A stretch of 64,000 nucleotides of DNA from Chondrus crispus (taxonomy: Eukaryota > Rhodophyta > Florideophyceae > Gigartinales > Gigartinaceae), in contig NW_005179056.1 of NCBI RefSeq assembly GCF_000350225.1, positions 62,001 through 126,000 on the forward strand, written 5' to 3'. Below are positions 54,001 through 62,442 of this stretch, one piece after another (the stretch's first letter is position 1; each line of letters opens with the position of its first letter). The notes beneath the pieces are model-generated. The model was not told the DNA's origin and made no database searches. It worked only from the letters and a program-made list of their open reading frames with translations. The translations under genes and the position numbers were made by a program.

Positions 54001-54306
54001 ATTATGTCAAAAAGAATACCACTGCAACTGTATACGGATTCAGATAGCTTGTTCAAGGTAATAATTAAGAACTCTTCAACGACGGAGCGACGCTTAATGA
54101 TAGACCTTCAGGCCACAAGAGAGGCATACGGCAATAAGGAAATAGCAGATATCGGTTGGGTTCGCAGCGAAGACAACCCCGCCGACGCTTTGACGAAGAG
54201 AGGAACATGTTTGGCCATGAATCGTTTACTTGATGAAGGTAGAGTGGACCTAAAAGTCTTGCAATGGGTGATCCGTGTAGACAGAAAAATGGAGAAAAGC
54301 TCCTAG
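51055..54306 (+). pseudogene. pol: Pol of copia B: protease, integrase, RT, RNase H (TGA and TAA in frame)
   Basis: One frame from 51055 to 54306, interrupted by TGA (51415-51417) and TAA (51676-51678); 51760-54306 alone gives 848 residues. Protease: GACLDGGASKSVIG, with Gly for the Ser/Thr of D-S/T-G, then IPFLLGLDVLD. Integrase: CRNCHTHKAG, Asp in VAIDLMW, Asp in IRADQGSIF, Glu in GVGERYHEPL. RT: WTQDISQAYLQSA, LLKPLYGLSESGDYW; the catalytic block reads GTHVHDTISAG, so His (53377-53379) replaces the first Asp of V-D-D. RNase H: KVFTDSSFANTP, SVMGGECYAFADA, LYTDSDSL, DNPADALTK. As it stands it should be unable to reverse transcribe. Confidence 0.85.
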
Positions 54307-54325
54307 TATCTCGACTTTCCATCCT

Positions 54326-54339
54326 TAGAAAACCGGGAG
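54326..54339 (+). other. polypurine tract of copia B
   Basis: Purine-rich TTAGAAAACCGGGAG ends directly at the 3' LTR start (54340). Confidence 0.6.
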
Positions 54340-54743
54340 TGTCGATATCATTCCGGTGCAATTGATCCGGAATGTTGCACAAGATTTGCTCTAAGATTCA
54401 CTTCTGTATCTGCAACTAGACTACTGTATCCCCTGCCCTTTCGTTACCTTGAATCGGACAAGGTAACCCACATAGGGCGAGCGCGAAAGGGCGGAAACTG
54501 AGAATGACGAAAGATCGTGGTTTCTACAGTGCTCCCAGTCTGTGTCAGCAGACGTGGCAGTAAGTTGGAGACAAAGAACCCGGAGCGACATAAAAGAGGA
54601 GATAGGAAAAACATAGGAGAGAGGGAGACATCAGAACCATCAAATAAACTTGTTCACGTATTGAACTACCAGCGCACGGCTCCAGCGAGCTACCTTCTGT
54701 CCTGTGACGGAAGACTTGCGACAAAACCGCATTTTGATCGACA
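54340..54743 (+). repeat. 3' LTR of copia B (404 bp)
   Basis: Same length and ends as the 5' LTR; differences include GAATGACG for GAACGACG, CCCAGTC for CCCCGTC, and two A/G changes in the purine-rich stretch. Confidence 0.9.
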
Positions 54744-54833
54744 GTTTGACGTGCTGATTGTTTTTGCTTCTACACGTGTCATATCTGTCATTGTGTGTCA
54801 TGCGTGTCAGCATGTGGTCGTACAATTACAACA
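54744..54833 (-). repeat. LTR fragment of copia D family
   Basis: On the minus strand it begins TGTTGTAATTGTACGACC and follows the LTR start at 56387 (TGTTGTAATTCTACGACC) for about 75 bp before being cut by copia B at 54743. It is not part of gypsy 2, so the right flank of copia B differs in origin from the left. Confidence 0.65.
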
Positions 54834-54921
54834 CATTTTCACACCAAACTCGTCCGTACATTTTTGGACAGACGACGGACGACACGGATGACACAGTACC
54901 ATTTCGCTAAATTCAGGTAGA

Positions 54922-55500
54922 CTAGAAGCTATGCAAAGCCTCTCCCTCGACAATCTGGGAACTTCGTCTCTTCCAATCCCCATTTTTATCTTTTAGCTGA
55001 TGTAGGACTGCTGGAATTTCTAATGTTCTAAGACGGACTTTGCCGCTTTGTTTCTTGCATTCAGACCATGCACAGTCTCTCCAATGAATCTTTCCATTGC
55101 GAACTGTGACACATTCAATGGGGGCCGCAGTTTCGAACAGAATCGGCAAGATGCAGAATGTAATGAAGAGTCAGCTTGCAGACGTTAAGTTGCTCTGGTA
55201 ACCCTTCGTAGAATGTATCCTCGTAGAACTTGTAGAAAATTTGAGCCGTCTTTGAAAGACGGTTCACATCGCTGTTAGGTAACGACGGCTACCCGCACAT
55301 GTCAACTGTCTGCACGAACAAGTGCCAACCCTCCATGATGTGCAGAGGTAGCTCTCCATCGAACACTACCATTGAGGACTGGTGGACAAAAAATCTCCAC
55401 TCGTCAGCTTTGAAGAGCCCTCGCGGATTCAGGGGCAGCGGGTTTCTTCACTGCGACGAAACCCCGGTCCCAAACGAACTCAAAGCTTTGTTAATGGCGT
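54922..55500 (-). pseudogene. tnp2-like (CACTA/EnSpm-type) transposase fragment
   Basis: A minus-strand frame with one TAG reads GLFKADEWRFFVHQSSMVVF, LPLHIMEGWHLFVQ, AQIFYKFYEDTFYEGLPEQL and VCKLTLHYILHLADSVRNCG. The order (K-A-x-E-W-R, L..HW.LFV.A, ..FV..FE.LYG, N.HLL.HL.D.V..WGP) is that of the domain after the catalytic core of tnp2-type transposases. The tail continues in another frame to 54922. No CACTA termini found. Called from pattern only. Confidence 0.45.
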
Positions 55501-55699
55501 TCTCTTGGCAGCGACTTTTGGTAGGTCAGCGGGGCGGAGGGGATTCGAAGGACGGTTGATGAGGTGAAGTTGAAGGATTGGGTACCGATTTACTTTGAGT
55601 CGCCAACTTCTGGCACTACTTATACACTTCTGCAATCTTCTAGAACTCTACTACCAAAGACTAACACACACGTACTACAAATATATTGGCTCTAACGCA

Positions 55700-56387
55700 T
55701 GTGCCCGTCTTGCTACTCAGCCAAACTGGCGATGGCCCAACAAACATAACAGAAAACCGCCTTACGAATTACCACTGTCATGACGGAGAAAATATTAAGG
55801 CAGTACAACAAAGCACAGCAAAGCACAAATTCCCTTACTATTCCAAATCCAGGGTGGCACAAATTCGTAAGGCACGTTTACAGCTCACACGTTGCCTTAC
55901 GAATTCAAATCAATCCTGCAAGGACTGTTTACAGCGCACACGTTGCCTTATAAATCTGAATCTCTCGTGAGGTCCTGTCCACTGTCAATTACAACGGTGC
56001 ACATTTTCCCTTACCAATTCAAAACTCGCGCAATGGAATCTTTGTGTCCTGCTGTACCCGTGCTGCACTCCATGGACGCTGTACACCTTTGGCACGTGCC
56101 AGGCACCGGCCACCAAGTTTCTACACCTTGTCTGTAAGACTGCAGGCGTACTGTACGCGTCCGACAGTGTAATGAGGACATGTGTACAGGTCATACACGT
56201 GTCGGGCGAAGAAAACGAAACATGCTCAGATTGTACTGTACACCGCAACCGTGTACATATTTCACACGTGTACACGTTAAAAACAAAACTTGCGCAGCTC
56301 GTCACGCAGAGTGTTTTCGATTTTACACGTGTCATACCTGTCGTTGTGTGTCATGCATATCAGCATGTGGTCGTAGAATTACAACAC
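55700..56387 (-). repeat. 3' LTR of copia element D (lower limit uncertain)
   Basis: On the minus strand the LTR starts TGTTGTAATTCTACGACC at 56387, directly after a PPT. Inside, at 55865-55970, a unit of about 55 bp repeats twice (GTTTACAG.(C/G)CACACGTTGCCTTA, then AATC). It has several ACACGTGT motifs at 56200-56335. The CA end was not located. Confidence 0.5.
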
Positions 56388-56401
56388 TCCCCCTCGATCA
56401 C
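56388..56401 (-). other. polypurine tract of copia D
   Basis: Minus strand GATCGAGGGGGAG immediately before the LTR start TGTTG. Confidence 0.65.
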
Positions 56402-56694
56402 ATGCTTTTACCAGAAGTAGCTACTGCAAGCCCTAGAAGTTCTACAAACTTCTGGAACAGAACTCGCCCAAGTGCTTTTGTCAGGATATCTGCAGGCATG
56501 AAAGTGGTCGGGCAATGCGACAAAGAAATGACGTTTCTCTTAATTGCATCTTGTACATAGTGGTATTTCACATCAACATGTTTGTTACGACGGTTGACCG
56601 ATTCATTTATTGAAAATGTGCCACCACATGCTGCTACCTGGAAAGTGCAAAATCGAGCGACACGTGTACATGACTCGACGGTCCGGACCCTCAC
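56398..56694 (-). pseudogene. pol: RNase H C-terminus of copia D
   Basis: The frame contains NRRNKHVDVKYHYVQDAI, VISLSHCPTTFMPADILTKA and LFQKFVELLGL, the standard end of Ty1/copia RNase H (K.ID...H..R, T....AD.LTK.L). Everything upstream is missing, so only about 300 bp of the body remains. Confidence 0.75.
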
Positions 56695-57890
56695 CGCATA
56701 TCACCACTTGACACGTGTAAAGTCTCAGATTTTGGGGTTCTGGGGACGAAAGTGGACTTTTGGAGGGTTATGCAAATTTGCATAAATGCCGAAAATTTGC
56801 ATTTGGCCCGAACCGTTATAGGGCTACACAGGCAATACTGCAAATATATTGGGTGTCGGTTCGAATGCTGCAATTCTATTGGTCTGTTATTGTCCACTTA
56901 TTTGCGGTCATGCTGGTGATATATCTTGAATGATCGGTATACGTTTTAATTACATCATTTCGGGGGTTTCAAGTTGTTCACCATGGTTGTAATGGGTAAT
57001 TACGGGTGGCCTTGGCGCTGGACAGTTGTGTGCGGTGTACAAATGTACACGTCGCCAGGTTGCTGCGTATACGTACACTTGTACACGTCGCCTGCATACG
57101 GTCCGGCGCGTGTCCGAGTACAGTACATGTAAATTAGAAGTACAACAAGTATTTCTCACAAGAGACATGTACTTACGTGAGTATTCAGTGTATGCGTCAC
57201 GCTGTATGCGACCCTTGCATCAGCATGCACCGTTGTACTACACTCTCGTCAGCATGCGACGTTGTACTGTGCTCTCGTTATGGTGCGCCGTTGGATGCAA
57301 GTTGATGACAGTACTCGTGTGATTCACATCGGATATCACGTGAGATGTGTAGAAAGTCTGGATGCACATTGTTGCTACCCGTGATAGTTGTCTGGCAGTG
57401 TGTACCGAAATTAGTAAGGTACGAAACAAGGACATGTATGGGGACTGAGATATGACAGGACTTTGCGTTGTTGGAAATAGAGAGATGCCAAGTTGTTCAT
57501 TGTGCAAGAATATATTCTGTCATGTCTGGATGCAGATTAGTAAGGTGTGAAACGATTGCATGCATAGGGCCATGGTTTACAGTCACTCGAAATGTGTAGA
57601 AACTGTTGTGCACTGATAGTCAATAGTCAATTCGTAAGGTGGAAATAGAACAGTGTGGACGGGCCAGAAGAGGACTGCGCTTGGTCGCGCATATGATGAG
57701 TACGGTTTACCAGGTGCCAAAGTAATGGGATAGTGTAACACTCAAAGTGTATATGTATCGCCAAAAGACGGCTCCAAGTAAACCTCGGTACCAACTCCTT
57801 CACTCACACACATCAACCTGCCCTCCTTCTTTCCCTTGCCCCTCCGAACCTACCATTAGGTTATGGACCCAGTCCCTCGCTGTCGTTTCA
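56695..57890. other. no recognisable gene; small repeats
   Basis: A 27-bp unit occurs twice at about 57210-57275 (CAGCATGC..CGTTGTACT...CTCTCGT). A motif (A)TTAGTAAGGT.(C/T)GAAAC occurs at about 57410 and 57535. TGTACAC motifs are frequent at 57035-57100. No coding signal. Confidence 0.5.
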
Positions 57891-58215
57891 CTGCATGAGT
57901 CTGTCGTTCTCGTTCCGTTGTTTCTGCCGTCGTTGTCGCTGTCGTTTTCGCTGCCGTTTCTCGTCGTTGTTTGCGCTGGTCTTCTCGCTGTCGTTGTCGC
58001 TCTCGTTCTTGCCGTCGTTCTTGGTTTTGGTTTTCGCTGCTGCTGTCGTTCTTGCTCTCTTGTGTGAATTGGTTTTGGTCATCGCCCCCGCTGTATTCGT
58101 TGTCTTCGTTCTTGGTTTGGCTTTCGTTCTTGCCGTGGTTCTTGCTGCTGTCTCTGTCTTTGGTCTTCGTCTTCGTTTCCGCTCCCGCTACCGCCGTCGT
58201 CGTCAATCTCGCATT
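57890..58215. repeat. low-complexity pyrimidine-rich (GTCGTT-like) tract
   Basis: Dense repeats of GTCGTT, GTTCTTG and TTTTCGCTG. The long ORFs it yields on both strands (Leu/Phe/Ser/Val-rich plus strand; Glu/Arg/Asn/Lys-rich minus strand) are composition artefacts or a low-complexity domain. It lies about 235 bp upstream of the zinc-finger ORF and could be its promoter region. Confidence 0.5.
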
Positions 58216-58448
58216 TGGTTTTTCTTCGTTCTCTCATGCAAAGTAAGTTTTGAGTTTCTTTCCATTTCCTACACATCTAAGTGATTGTCTTTGCACGTTT
58301 TGGTGGTTCTTAAGAGCAATAATTCCAAAATCTGTTACTGACGATTATCTTCATATTCCTTATTGTGAATACCTGTTTTTACGGGGTTGTGTTAGATCTG
58401 GAATTAGTACCGGTGCGCTCTGCGCCTGGGAAGCTGGTCACCGGTGGA

Positions 58449-58907
58449 ATGGTTGGGACATCGGAGGTCGTATCCGTTGAGGTGCTTGAGCCTGAGGATC
58501 AACCTTCGCCTCGGCTCGCGCTTCCGGGTCCGTCCTCGAGTTGCGCACCTTATAGGATTCCTCGTATTCCGCGCTCTGTTCCCGCACCAATAAAGAGAAC
58601 TACGCATCGACTTTCTGCTCGGAAAGCGGCTGTTCTCGCGGATAAGCAGTTCAAGCGTGAGCGCAAGAAGAATCGTAAGGTGTGCCCGCGGTATAAGCGG
58701 TATTGTAAAGTCTGCGGCGTTAGTGGCAATAGTGCGAAGGCCTTTTACGACCACATTCAGTCTAGGTCTCATCGCATTCAAATTGCCAACGCTAAGGAAG
58801 CTCCGCGTTGTATCCCTTGCAATCGCGTCTTTGAGTCTCACGGGCACCTGAAGTGCCACGAGAACGGTGCCGCACACTTAAAGGTAGTTTTTGAACAGAA
58901 TAGGTAG
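58449..58907 (+). CDS. small protein with two C2H2 zinc fingers
   Basis: A 152-residue ORF from the ATG at 58449 (the frame is open from 58365). The N-terminal half is Pro/Ser-rich; a basic tract (KQFKRERKKNRK) follows; then two fingers, YCKVCGVSGNSAKAFYDHIQ...H and RCIPCNRVFESHGHLKCHE...H. The spacing (C-x2-C, x12, H-x5/6-H) is that of U1/JAZ-like fingers that bind dsRNA or RNA-DNA hybrids. A GTAAGT at about 58241 and a TTAG at about 58391 could bound a 5' UTR intron. It is intact amid dead elements, so it may be a host gene or a TE passenger. No specific orthologue recognised. Confidence 0.6.
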   Translation: MVGTSEVVSVEVLEPEDQPSPRLALPGPSSSCAPYRIPRIPRSVPAPIKRTTHRLSARKAAVLADKQFKRERKKNRKVCPRYKRYCKVCGVSGNSAKAFYDHIQSRSHRIQIANAKEAPRCIPCNRVFESHGHLKCHENGAAHLKVVFEQNR

Positions 58908-59079
58908 GGATTTCATCCAAACAAATTCACATATCTTTTCGCAAATTTCTCCTAGTGCAACTTCATAGTAATCATATCGAACTTCTTAGACGGGTGGGCT
59001 TGCCATTGTGTTGACTATCGGTTAACGGCTTGGGATCTCCGAACGGATGTTCAAATACTTGAAGTTTATTTGCACTAAA

Positions 59080-60825
59080 ATGGAAGATCAAGGAGGAGGA
59101 GGATCCATCAGAATCGACAAACTGACGGACTCCAACTTCTACGTGTGGAAGCAGAAAATACAACTTCTGCTTGCTCTACGTGATGTTGACCAATACATCG
59201 TTGAGGGAAGAGTTCCAAGTGAGGAACGCGTGGAAGAGCGTAAGAAGTGGATCAGAGGTGACAGTAAAGCCAAAGCACTGATTGGTCTCTCCCTATCAGA
59301 TGAGCATCTTGAGCATGTACGTGATGTTGATACTGCTCATGAGATGTGGGAAGCTATTGTCAACGTGTTTGAGAGGCACATTTTGCTGAACAAACTAGCT
59401 GCACGTCGTGAGTTCTACACTGTGAAGATGCTTTCCGGTGAAAAGGTGCTTGCATACATCAATCGTGTCAAGCAGCTGGCAGCCATCCTCAAGTCAATGA
59501 GCGTAATCATCGATGACAAGGAGATGGCCATGGCAGTGCTCAACGGTCTGCCTGCCCGTTTCGAGGCTCTCATAGTTGCACTTGATGCTCTTGGTAATGA
59601 GGAAAAGATATTCAGTTTGGACTTTGTGAAAAGTCGTCTGCTGCAGGAAGAGCAACGAGCAAACATGAAGTCTAGCTCCTCACAGACATCGGCTCTGGTT
59701 AATCGTGCCCCGAACAATCGGGACATAAACGATTACAAATGCACGAACTGCGGTCATACAGGCCATACGGCAACCCGCTGCTGGGGAAAGGATTTGAATG
59801 GGCGTCGCCCGGCTCCTCCTAGCGGATATAAACCTCGTATGTCTCAGCGGAAACAATCTGCATTTGTCACGCAAAAACCTGATCCCGACATGCTTGTAAA
59901 CAGCGTCGACTTCACATGTCTGATGTCGAAAGTTTCGCACACGAACGATCTGGAGATGTCGCCTTCGTGGCTCGTAGATTCAGCTTGTACAGCTCATATT
60001 ACATATGACCGATCTTTGTTTGCGACGCATGAGCCACTTGAATTCGCCTCTGTTCAGATGGGAACCAAGGCTAGTGCAAAGGTTGCCGGCCGTGGTGACG
60101 TTCACTTGAAGTTAAATGTAAATGGCCGCATCGGACCGTGTAACTTGACGGATGTATTGCACGTTCCGGAATTTGCGTTCTCTCTGCTCTCTGTCAGTCG
60201 AATGACTGAACTTGGACTAAAAGTTGGGTTCGAAAATGGAAAATGCATGGTCAGACGAGGCTCAACTGTAGTGGCGACTGCGACATTGGTTGGAGAACTT
60301 TACGTTTTCGACATCGTCAGTGACATCGGATCTGCACATGCTGCCACTCTGCAAACCTGGCATGAGCGCTTTGCACATGTGCATTCTCAAGGTATTGCTT
60401 CGATGATTCGAGACAATGTAGTAAGTGGAGTCAAACTACTTGGTAATGAGGCTAACAAAATCAACAATACTGACAATGATGGCATCTCTGAAAAATGTTC
60501 TGCGTGCGTCTACGGCAAAGCCACTCGATCTGTGATCCCAAAAGAGCGGTCGTCGAGGCGGGCATACTTCTGTCTAGACTTAGTTCACTCTGACGTTTGT
60601 GACCCCTTAGAGGTGCAGTCCATTGGTGGTGCCAAGTACTTCATTACCTTCATAGATGATCACTCAAACTGGTTAGTAGTGTACCCTATGCACCATAAAT
60701 TAGAAGCATTTGAACGATACACAATGTTTGCACAACTTGCTCAGACTCACACTGGTCGCAAGATCAAAGCGTTCGCACGGATCGAGGTGGTCAGTATCTG
60801 TCCACGGAGTTTAAGTCTTTTCTGA
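59080..60825 (+). pseudogene. pol: Gag-protease-integrase N-part of copia C
   Basis: ATG at 59080 (another in frame at 59047). The Gag domain (UBN2 type) starts IDKLTDSNFYVWKQKIQLLL and includes AARREFYTVKM and LNGLPARFEALIVAL; zinc knuckle CTNCGHTGHTATRC; protease SWLVDSACTAHI, with Ala for Gly in D-S-G; integrase zinc motif HERFAHVHSQGI with CSACVYGKA, and the first catalytic Asp in LVHSDVCDPL. The frame is lost at about 60778, just before the second Asp block, and closes at 60825 with unrelated residues. Confidence 0.8.
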
Positions 60826-61740
60826 GTGCAAATGGTACTCAGAATGAAATGACGACCGCGTACACACCGGAGCAAAATGGCGTCGCCGAACGACTGAACA
60901 GAACTTTGGTAAACTTGGTGCGCTCCATGCTACCGCACAAGAAAGTTACAAAAGGGTTCTGGGCAGAAACACTTGCCAATGCAGTGTACGTTCGAAATCG
61001 AGTCACGTCACGTGCCATTCCCCCCAAGATGACCCATACCACTTATGGATGAAATCTGTGCCAAATGTTGGTCATTTGCGTGTTTTCGGCTCAAAGTGTT
61101 GGTATACATTACCAAAACACAACATCCAGAAACTTGACGTCCGAGCAAAGGAGGCAATGTTCCTGGGGTATGCTGAAAATACGAAAGCTTACAAGTTGTG
61201 GGATGGTGATTTGCACAAAGTGATCGTATCCAGAGATGTTACCTTTGACGAGTCCACGGGAGGCAAATCTGGTGATCCGATGGATACAAACGAGGAGGCT
61301 ACAACTGATGATGACACAATCAACTTGAACATCGATGAAGAAGTTGCAGAAAATGATGCAGTGGCGTCAGAAGCATCATCGCCGAATGAACAACAAGACT
61401 CTGATGAATCGTCCAACTCCTCCCCAACTCCAGGGGAGGACGAAACCACCGAAACAGTTGAGCAACACGTAGTTGAGGAAGAAACGATTGATCCGCCAAC
61501 TATTCTCCGTCGGTCCACTCGCGTTCGCAAAACGCCTGGGGCGTGGTGGGCAGCAGCTTTGGTGACTGCTGGACTCCTTAGCCACGCCCATGTGATAACG
61601 GAAATTCGAAACTCGAACAAGCAAGCTATGGATTCTCCAAAAGCTTGCTTCTGGCAGAAGGGCATCGACAAAGAACTTGCTTCACACCACAAAAACAAAA
61701 CATGGACACTTGTTCCAAGATCTCAAGCTTCAAACATCCT
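60780..61740 (+). pseudogene. pol: integrase C-part and RT start of copia C
   Basis: 60849-61045 carries TAYTPEQNGVAERLNRTLVN, with the catalytic Glu, and FWAETLANAVYVRN. After a frameshift near 61045, 61049-61740 has HLRVFGSKCWYTLPKH, an acidic Ser/Glu/Asp linker, LRRSTRVRKTPGAWW, and the RT start LASHHKNKTWTLVPRS. RT is then cut at 61740; the TAA shortly after belongs to the inserted LTR. Confidence 0.8.
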
Positions 61741-62424
61741 TGTAGCATAAACACCCCCAGCGATAGGGGTGTATGCGCAGTTCGACCAAGACCCTTGTCG
61801 ATCGGGAAGACGGGGGTGAAGCAGGACACCAGCTAACGGCACCGGGCAGCGGGCCCGGGTAGCGTGGTAGAGCGGGAACGGGGAGGACGCCGGTACGCGC
61901 GAGCGGTTCGACGCCTCGACGTCCCGGCGCGGTACTGGGTAACGATCCAGTACCGACGGGCGGAGGCGGAGCCGGCTCGTGGGCGTACCGCGCGCGTCCT
62001 CAACCCGCGCTCGGTGCCGCTTCTAAGGTAATTAGCGAGCGTTATCTTAGAATAAGCGGGAAGTCGGACCTTGACGGTCGGTGGGTGACACGTCCGTGCT
62101 TGTCCTCCTCCACCCCGCCGGTCCGCTCCATATTTAATATACAAAACAATCTATAACACTACAGTACCGAAGTACTGTAGTGGACTACTGTAGTACAGAT
62201 CGGACCGTACTGTAATACTGTCAGCCATCGTGGCTGACAGTACACGTGTGTGCGCGCGCTTCCGTCCCGCGCGGTACACGTGTGCACGTGTGCACGCGTG
62301 CGCCCGGTACCCGAGGGGTACACGTGGCCACGCGCAGTAGTATTGTAGAGCATCGGGCTCCACAGCACTAGATCCCGTTGTCGATCTAATCTAACTAAAA
62401 AGCCCCAGGGGGGATTATACTACA
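61741..62424 (-). repeat. 3' LTR of a minus-strand gypsy-like element (684 bp)
   Basis: On the minus strand it starts TGTAGTATAATCC, directly after a PPT, and ends GTGTTTATGCTACA at 61741. The same LTR family forms the solo LTR at 36353. It contains a run of ACACGTGT/GCACGTGTG motifs at 62240-62330, a TATTTAATATACAA box, and a stretch resembling tRNA A and B boxes (see findings). It interrupts copia C. Confidence 0.7.
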
Positions 62425-62442
62425 CGGCCCCCCCCCCTTAAG
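62425..62442 (-). other. polypurine tract of the terminal minus-strand element
   Basis: Minus strand CTTAAGGGGGGGGGGCCG directly before the LTR start TGTAG at 62424. It shows that the element body lies to the right, beyond the window. Confidence 0.7.

Larger units (their letters stand above)
49036..54743 (+). mobile_element. Ty1/copia-type retrotransposon B
   Basis: Two 404-bp LTRs (49036-49439 and 54340-54743), both TGTCGATATC...GATCGACA, differing at about four positions. Gag is followed by pol in the order protease, integrase, RT, RNase H. Flanks do not match: CGGTA on the left inside the gypsy 2 LTR, GTTTG on the right in another LTR family. The element is young by LTR divergence but carries three stops, one frame change and several altered catalytic motifs. 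Confidence 0.9.
59047..61740 (+). mobile_element. Ty1/copia element C, truncated in RT
   Basis: Gag, protease and integrase are clear; RT is cut after its first 15 or so residues by an LTR at 61741. Two frameshifts (about 60778 and 61045) interrupt integrase. No 5' LTR was found upstream, so its limits are unknown. Confidence 0.8.

Noticed and set aside
57895..58284. Long ORFs on both strands of the pyrimidine-rich tract
   Set aside because: Low-complexity repeats of GTCGTT-like units explain them; the protein sequences are monotonous.
61741..62424. SINE or tRNA-derived element reading of the region with A/B-box-like sequence
   Set aside because: TG...CA ends, an adjoining polypurine tract and a second copy with a 5-bp duplication identify it as an LTR; the boxes are kept only as a low-interest finding.
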